Assembly: GCF_000264995.1 (NCBI RefSeq)
Contig: NW_006767439.1
Coordinates: forward strand, 1,454,912-1,518,911
Length of the DNA stretch: 64,000 bases
Direction: 5' to 3'
Source: Punctularia strigosozonata HHB-11173 SS5
Lineage: Eukaryota > Basidiomycota > Agaricomycetes > Corticiales > Punctulariaceae
The notes beneath the pieces were generated by a model. The model saw only the letters and a program-made list of their open reading frames with translations, searched no databases and was not told the origin of the DNA. Shown one piece after another: positions 57,915 to 64,000 of this stretch; position 1 is the stretch's first letter, and the number at the start of each line of letters is the position of its first letter. A program made the translations under genes and the position numbers.

Positions 57915-58540
57915 CTGAGCAGTTTGTTCGAAGTTCGAAGTTGCGGAAATACGACAGCGAGACTGTTGAAGCACGCATTAGCCAGCGACGATGGGATAGT
58001 CGGAAATGTAGCCAAGAAGCACCTTCACTTTCGTGATCATAGCATATCCTTCGACCTCGATCCGACCTTACGCGCAGCGCCTCAAATGCCGCGCAGGTCC
58101 CTCGACCTCCGTATTAACCACCAGGATTGGCTTGTTTTCTGGTATAGGAGTGGACGAAGGGGTACAGGGCGGTTATGAGCGAGATGGCGCACTCGAACTG
58201 AGGAGGCAAGGCGCTGGGCGCGTTCCATGAGATTCACGAACTTGGGAAGGAGTTACTGCTATCACCATACAAAACTATCGGCGGCCGATTCACAGATCAA
58301 GGTCCCAAATAGACGAACCTTGCTCGAGCGCGACGCAACGTAAATCCCGACACACTTTCGCACTCTTTTCCATGCACGTCGGCTTGATTAGGACAGGAAT
58401 GACGACCATACATCTATATGTATGTCGGGTTATTGATGGCCATAAGGTCAGTTACATGAAGAGACGTACCAGTGAACGATGATCTGCACTGCGCATGGTC
58501 TGCTTTGTCGGAAAATGAGCACCGCGCGCAATTCCAGCTA
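57915..58540 (-). pseudogene. Relic of the 5' end of SEC24 from the NLR tandem duplication
   Basis: Blocks collinear with exons 1-3 of the intact SEC24 gene are visible on the minus strand. GCGCGCGGTGCTCATTTTCC near 58,520 matches the start of exon 1. TACGTTGCGTCGCGCTCGAG near 58,330 matches its end. CCCAAGTTCGTGAATC onward near 58,245 matches exon 2. TCTCGCTGTCGTATTTC near 57,960 matches the start of exon 3. The reading frame is lost in several places. The relic lies about 8.2 kb from the parent and in the same place relative to the second NLR. Confidence 0.75.
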
Positions 58541-59434
58541 TCGTCTGCGATTATCATTGGCGTTGCAGCAATATCGGTAATGCTGTCTAGGATCAAGCAT
58601 GCGCGTAAAGTGGTGTGAGCAAGAGCGGACGTGTTGAAAGGCTACAGACTGTGGGGGAGAAAACATTCGGTTCAAGCTCCGCTTTCACCGGACCCTGCGA
58701 TTTTCAGCTCGCTTCCTTCTGGCTCTCACCGATCGCAGGCTCCCCGTATCTGCGTCGTCAATGAAAACACACATGAATCGCAACCATCACGGAAGCTACC
58801 GATATTCGTCATCTCGAGGATACTCGCTCTTTTCGGTGAAAGAAAGTGCTCGTCCATTCCCTGGCGCCTGACACCACCTTTTCCGGAACAAGGCCCGTTG
58901 CCTTGGCCTTCGGCCAGCATTGGAATTTGGAACACACGCGTTGCTTCTCCAACTCAACCGGTGTTACATAACGTCAACCGGACACCACTTTGGGTCCGAA
59001 CCTACGTAAGAAAACCCTGGCACTTCTCAAGTCTTCACCTTTGGGAAACATGGATGCTCTTGGTAAACAACTGGCGGCGGCTTCCTTGACCTTTCCTTGT
59101 AACTAGATCGAATTCCCATTATCCGGAGCGCCTGCTTTCTTGGGCTGAGAACAGCACAAGACGCGGGCGACCGCCGCGGCGATTTGCCGGTGCGCCACCG
59201 TTGTTGGTCCATATGGACGCCAAATCTGTGGACAAAGCGCGTCTTTGTCTCGGAAGCAAATCGACACGGCACTGCGTTTCATGCAGGCACATTGGTGTCC
59301 AGGGTACCGACAGCGTGGATCCCGTCGTGGAGAACGATCCTTGAGGCTAACAAGGAGCTGGGTTTGCGGTGATATACCGCGATGCTCCGCTCATCCGCCC
59401 GTCAACCCTGCCAGTCGGCTCAATCCCCTTCACG
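58541..59434. promoter_or_regulatory. Duplicated promoter region of the second NLR
   Basis: No supported gene. From about 59,160 the sequence parallels 51,255-51,507, with matches such as GCGCCACCGTTGTTGGTCC and TTTGTCTCGGAAGCAAA. Confidence 0.6.
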
Positions 59435-62400
59435 ATGTCGGAAGACGACCGAACGCTTCTAGAGAGCACTCCATATGGTTCGGACGACCAAGACGGTGTC
59501 GTTGCTCGACCAGCGCTGCGACGGATTCAGGTCACTGGTATGAGCTCGGCCACTTCTCTGTCCGTGGTCTTGCCATTGATTGTCACGCTCAGACCTTCGC
59601 TGTACGGCCCCCTCGTCTCATCGATACTTCCTGAGACTGCAAGCCGGCGGCGAAGCGTTGGATACACAGCCCATCTCGAAGAGCAAGAGTCTGCGATGGA
59701 GCGGCCCGTTCACGTTGTACGTAAAATAACTATTTTGGGTGTGCCACTGAAATCGAACACGTGTACACAGACCTGGACCCGGAACGACGCCGCTGTTCAT
59801 CCAGCTCTGGAGATGTCGCTGGAGACTGGGACCATTCTACAAACGTCCCGATGAACTTATTGGACAAACAACGGTCCAACTATCGAGCTTTGCTCAAGAC
59901 AGTGAGTGTCATCTCCCGATGCTAGACATTGTTTCTTAAATATCCTATGAAAGCTCCGATCAGTGAAACCCTTGTCTACGCAAAGAATTCGGATCAGAAG
60001 ACAGGCTCCATAACGTTTTCGTATGCCGATGCAGACGTCGTTGTCACCTCAGAAGGTATGTGCGCAGTTGTATTCCTTGTTTAGACGTACCTCTCATACT
60101 TCAATCTAGGCCTATTCAAGCAGAACGGGTATGTCTCGCTGTTCCTGTTTTCTTTTCCCACTTTCACGATACACAGGAAGGCCACCCAAGCTGCCGAACT
60201 AGCGACACAACTGGTGGACGCAATGCGCGCCCCATCTCCGGCGGCCATCGACCTGGCGTCCAAGGTGCCGCTCATAGCAAACATCGCAGGGACCGTAGAC
60301 GATGACGTGGACGTGTGGACCCCCCTACTCGACAAGCTGCAGGTTTTTGTCCAGATATCTGACGCCGTTGCGTCTGTGAGTTCTGTGATCGTCCTTTACT
60401 CAATGCGTCGCCTGACTCGTCACCTACCTCAGATCCATCCTTACGCAAGCATGGCCATGACCATTTTCAACACTATCCCGAAGGTACGCATCGATCCATA
60501 CATATCGGATGGTGCCGTGATGTCATATCCATGGCAGGCCATGATAGCCCAAAAGAAGCTAGACGATGGTGTTCGAGGCCTCGTTAACAACATGAATAAT
60601 GCTCTGGGGCTGATGCAAACCTCTGGCCCTCTTGTCGAAACTGAGGCTCGGTGCAATATCGCCAAAGCTATAGCTTCTCAGATCATTGAATGTGGTTTCT
60701 TTATTGAGAATTATGCGAGAACCAGGGGCTTTAGTGCGTGTTCACTTCCACTTTTATCAAGTGGGCATTCGTTAATACGACGTACAGCTTCTCGACTGTT
60801 TGAGAACATACCGAAGGATACCAAGGAGAAGGTCGACGCCTACAATCAATCGTTCCAGAAGCTGGTCGATGCATTTCAGAATCAGACCATCGTCGACACG
60901 AACATCGTCACAAGCAATGTCTTTCAGAAGATGTCAATCATTGGTTCGTGGTCCTGCACGGCTTTATCCAATTCTTGCTCATGACAATCACAGAATCTAA
61001 CTTCATTCTGCACGAAATGTTGTATGGCGACGGAGCGACATACGATTCAGGAAAGGCGTGTCTTATGGGAACGCGAACGATCATCATACAGCAGATCTGC
61101 GAATGGGCGATATCGTATCGCGTACCGGATTCTAAGCGCGTCCTGTGGTTGTCGGGTATCGCTGGAGCCGGCAAATCCGCGGTTGCCCACTCCATCGCCA
61201 TGCTCTTCGACGAGATGCCTCCGGGACGCCTTGGATGTTTCTACGGCTTCAGCAGCTCTGATAGGAGACGAAGTATCGACAAACTCTTCCCCACCATTGC
61301 ACGTAACATAGCCGATATGTATCCCAAGTGGAAGGACGCTCTTCAGGAGGTGGTCAAGGACAGCCGCAGTCTACGCACAACAGACTCGCTTGAGCGACAG
61401 TTCAAGTCCTTCCTTCTCCAACCTGCTGCCCAACTGGGGGACAGCGCTTCTGGGCCTATTCTAGTCGTCATCGACGCACTCGATGAATGCGGGAGCGAAG
61501 GGGAACGGGGAGAGTTATTGGAATTTCTGGCTCGTCTTGATGAACTTCCGGAGAACTTCCGCTTCCTCATCACCTCGAGACCAGAGCCCGACATCTGCGA
61601 GGCGCTCACCAATGCCTCCACCGTCCAACACATGGACATCTCCTCGCAGGACGGGGCCGTAGTCGGTGAAGACCTTGCTCGCTTTGTCGACCATCAACTG
61701 TCCAACATCGAACGATCACGGCCAGCGTTACGACGGGACAGCCGATGGGATCGACCGCGAATGGTGAAGGTCCTTGTCGAACAGTCGGATGGATCTTTTC
61801 TGTGGGCGTCCACGTCCTGTAGGTTTATCCAAGGCGAGGACGAATCAAAGGAATACGACTGGTATGACCGGTTGAACGCTATCGTTTCCTCTACTTCCCA
61901 AACGCATGACAACTCGCCGCAATATCAGCATCTCGATTCGCTTTATGGTGCGGTCTTGAGCCGTTTGTTCCCGTTGAAGCAAGGCATGACCGCTTCGCGT
62001 CGGTTTTCCCGTATTTTGGGACGCCTACTTGCCTTTCGTGAGCCACTTTCACTGTCTGCGTTTGACGAACTACGCGGGGACGACGAGGACCCAGGTTGGG
62101 CGCCTATGATCCTCGGCAGCATGGGGTCGTTGCTCTACGGAGTAACGCAGATAGACTCACTTATCCGTCCCCTTCACAGCTCCTTTCGAGAATTCCTACT
62201 CGATCCGCAACGGAGCGGGAATTATCATGTCGACCTCACCTCCTCCAATGCCGTCATCGCGCACTCATCCATGCGCACTATGAACAACTCCCTTTCGTTC
62301 AATATGTGCAAGCTCGATACGTCCTACCTTCTCAATACGGACTATCCGGACATGGCTGAAAGGATACAGAGAGGGATTTCGCCAGCGATGATATATTCAT

Positions 62401-64000
62401 CTCGTCACTGGGCTGCTCATCTTCGCAACGCGGTGTTGTCGCCCTCGCTGATGGTATTGATCGATCGATTTCTGCGGGAGAAGGCTCTTTTTTGGCTGGA
62501 GGCATTGAGCGTTCTCGGTTCTATTTCGCTTGCGGTGCCGGCGCTTTCGACCTTGTTCTGCATTCTCCCAACTGTGAGTATACGTTCATTCTACTACGCC
62601 ACCAACTGAGGTCACTTTCCAGGAATGGCGTGTGGAAAACGATCGCGGCCGGTTGATCGAGGACCTGCAATGCTTCACACGTTGTTTCGCCCATGCAATA
62701 TCGAATTCAGCGCCCCATATCTACATATCCGCGCTTCCGTTCTCGCCGACAAGCTCTGTCCTTGCTTCTCTCTACCAGCAGCTCTTCCGGAGAACATTTC
62801 GCATATCGCGGGGACGGGACCGAGACTGGTTGGCGGTGCAATCGATCTTAAAAGGACACTTGAAGGGCGTCACATCTATTGCTTTTACGAAGGACGGCAA
62901 GCACCTTGTATCCGGATCTGTCGACACCACTATACGTCTATGGGATGCGGATACCGGTGAGGCCATTGGAAAACCATTCACGGGCCACACGAAGGAGGTC
63001 ACGTCTCTCGCCTTCTCACCCGATGGAAGATTCGTTGTATCAGGGTCGGAGGATCGGACGCTGCGAATATGGGATCCCGCAAATGGTCAGGAGTTTATTA
63101 AACCATGGAGGTGGTCCCGCGGCACCCCGACTATCTGTCCGGATGGCACGCACGTCTTCTGGTACTCTCCCGGCCTCCCTGGCAAAATTAGCTTGTGGAA
63201 CCTCGCGGCCGGACCTGTTGGAAATCCTTTGATAGAGGATCTCCAACGTAGGCCAGCCGTCGCCGTCAGTCCTTCCGGTAAACGGGTCGTCCTGGAAACT
63301 TGGAATGCGCTCAAGCTGCTGTGGATCCCTGACACAGGATGTACCGTCGAGCAAGCGTTTCAGGGGGATCTCAGCGAATTGATCGATGACCCTCATCAAG
63401 TCGTGGTGGGTAGATTCAGGTGCATTACCTTCTCGCCGGACGAAACGCAGATCGCCACAGGATTTTTCAATGGGATGGTTCAGCTGTGGGACGCAGAGAC
63501 AGGGCGACCTCATGGTAGACCTCTCAAACATGGCGTCATGAGACTGCTTAGCACCATTGCATTCTCTCCCGACGGAGCGTATCTCGTCACTGGATGCTTA
63601 GATGGAATGATTCAATTATGGGATTTGGCGTCCAGAACGGCCATCGGTGCTCCACTTTATGGGCACGGTGATTGGATCACTGCCCTCGTATTCTCCCCCG
63701 ATGGCAACCGCATTGCGTCTGCCTCTCACGACCGGACTGTGCGACTGTGGGATGCCGAGGCCGTTCGTCGAGCACCGTCTGGAAGCTTAGACACCCACGT
63801 CACCTCCTCGATATCCATTTCTCCTGACGGGACACGCATAGTCTCAGGATCCTTGGATGGTAGAGTGCGATTGTGGGATGCGAGAAGCGGACAGGCTTTT
63901 GCTGAACCATTTCATGCTCATAGTGACAGCGTCACATCTGTCGCTTATTCCAGGGACGGAAGGCAAGTAGTCGCAGGGTATTTCGATGGGACAATGCGAG
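59435..64000 (+). CDS. Second NLR-like receptor (C2-like, helical, NACHT, WD40), cut by the window edge
   Basis: Exons 59435..59537, 59593..59716, 59771..59901, 59954..60055, 60110..60128, 60177..60375, 60433..60483, 60538..60733, 60788..60943, 60994..62573 and 62623..>64000. Exon lengths 3 to 10 equal those of the gene at 51,508 exactly (131, 102, 19, 199, 51, 196, 156, 1,580). Exons 1 and 2 differ by 3 nt each. The frame is open to the edge. The P-loop is GIAGAGKS and Walker B is LVVIDALDEC. WD40 repeats begin with GHLKGVTSIAF near 62,850, and about nine are visible before the edge. The WD40 part has diverged more than the NACHT part, including a degenerate repeat around 63,090-63,220. Confidence 0.88.

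Noticed and set aside
58414-58596. Minus-strand frame with W-x-C-x2-C...C resembling a RanBP2-type zinc finger
   Set aside because: The final cysteine is missing, and the DNA aligns with the start of SEC24 exon 1. It is an accidental frame in the SEC24 relic.
1-64000. tRNA genes, rRNA and CRISPR arrays
   Set aside because: I looked for GGTTCGA-type B boxes in plausible tRNA context and for regularly spaced repeats. The only regular array is the duplicated exon set at 5,858-6,577, which is spliced coding sequence.

Overview
This window comes from a filamentous basidiomycete, most likely an Agaricomycete. The genes are broken by many short GT-AG introns of about 46-90 nt. The gene families also fit: RBR-type ubiquitin ligases, NACHT-WD40 receptors of the fungal NLR type, TPR-CHAT proteins, a Num1/ApsA cortical anchor, and both a chromovirus and a DIRS-like reverse transcriptase. 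I resolved exon structures by hand from splice signals and checked reading phase at every junction. Gene models are therefore inferences, but most are strongly constrained.

Left part (1-11,800): after the 3' tail of a gene cut by the window edge, four genes lie on the minus strand. Three are RBR E3 ubiquitin ligases (1,793-3,235; 8,028-9,748; 10,216-11,800). The fourth (3,941-7,046) starts with the same unusual N-terminal domain as two of these ligases. In place of the RBR it carries an array of duplicated 75/78-nt exons and then a DIRS-type reverse transcriptase-RNase H. This chimera is the most novel object in the window.

Middle (11,800-31,950): a gene-poor stretch holds two adjacent MITE-like elements (13,888-14,384) and one low-complexity putative regulator (14,895-16,607). 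About 5.2 kb without a supported gene follows. Next are a small EMI1/DUF3128 twin-CX9C gene (21,850-22,427) and a whole-looking Ty3/Gypsy chromovirus (22,500-31,559). The chromovirus has LTRs that look identical and sits 72 bp from the EMI1-like start codon. A CHAT-domain scrap lies just beyond it.

Right part (32,384-50,344) is housekeeping: protein-L-isoaspartate methyltransferase, the mRNA export factor ALY/REF (with a 722-nt intron) divergent from the RNA polymerase III subunit RPC31, a decayed TPR-CHAT gene, a 1,735-residue Num1/ApsA homolog and the COPII coat gene SEC24.

End (51,508-64,000): two tandem NLR genes have the order C2-like, helical, NACHT, WD40. Nine of ten completed exons match in length or differ by exactly 3 nt, and all keep the same phase. 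The duplication also copied the 5' end of SEC24, which survives as a minus-strand relic between the two NLRs. The second NLR runs off the window edge.
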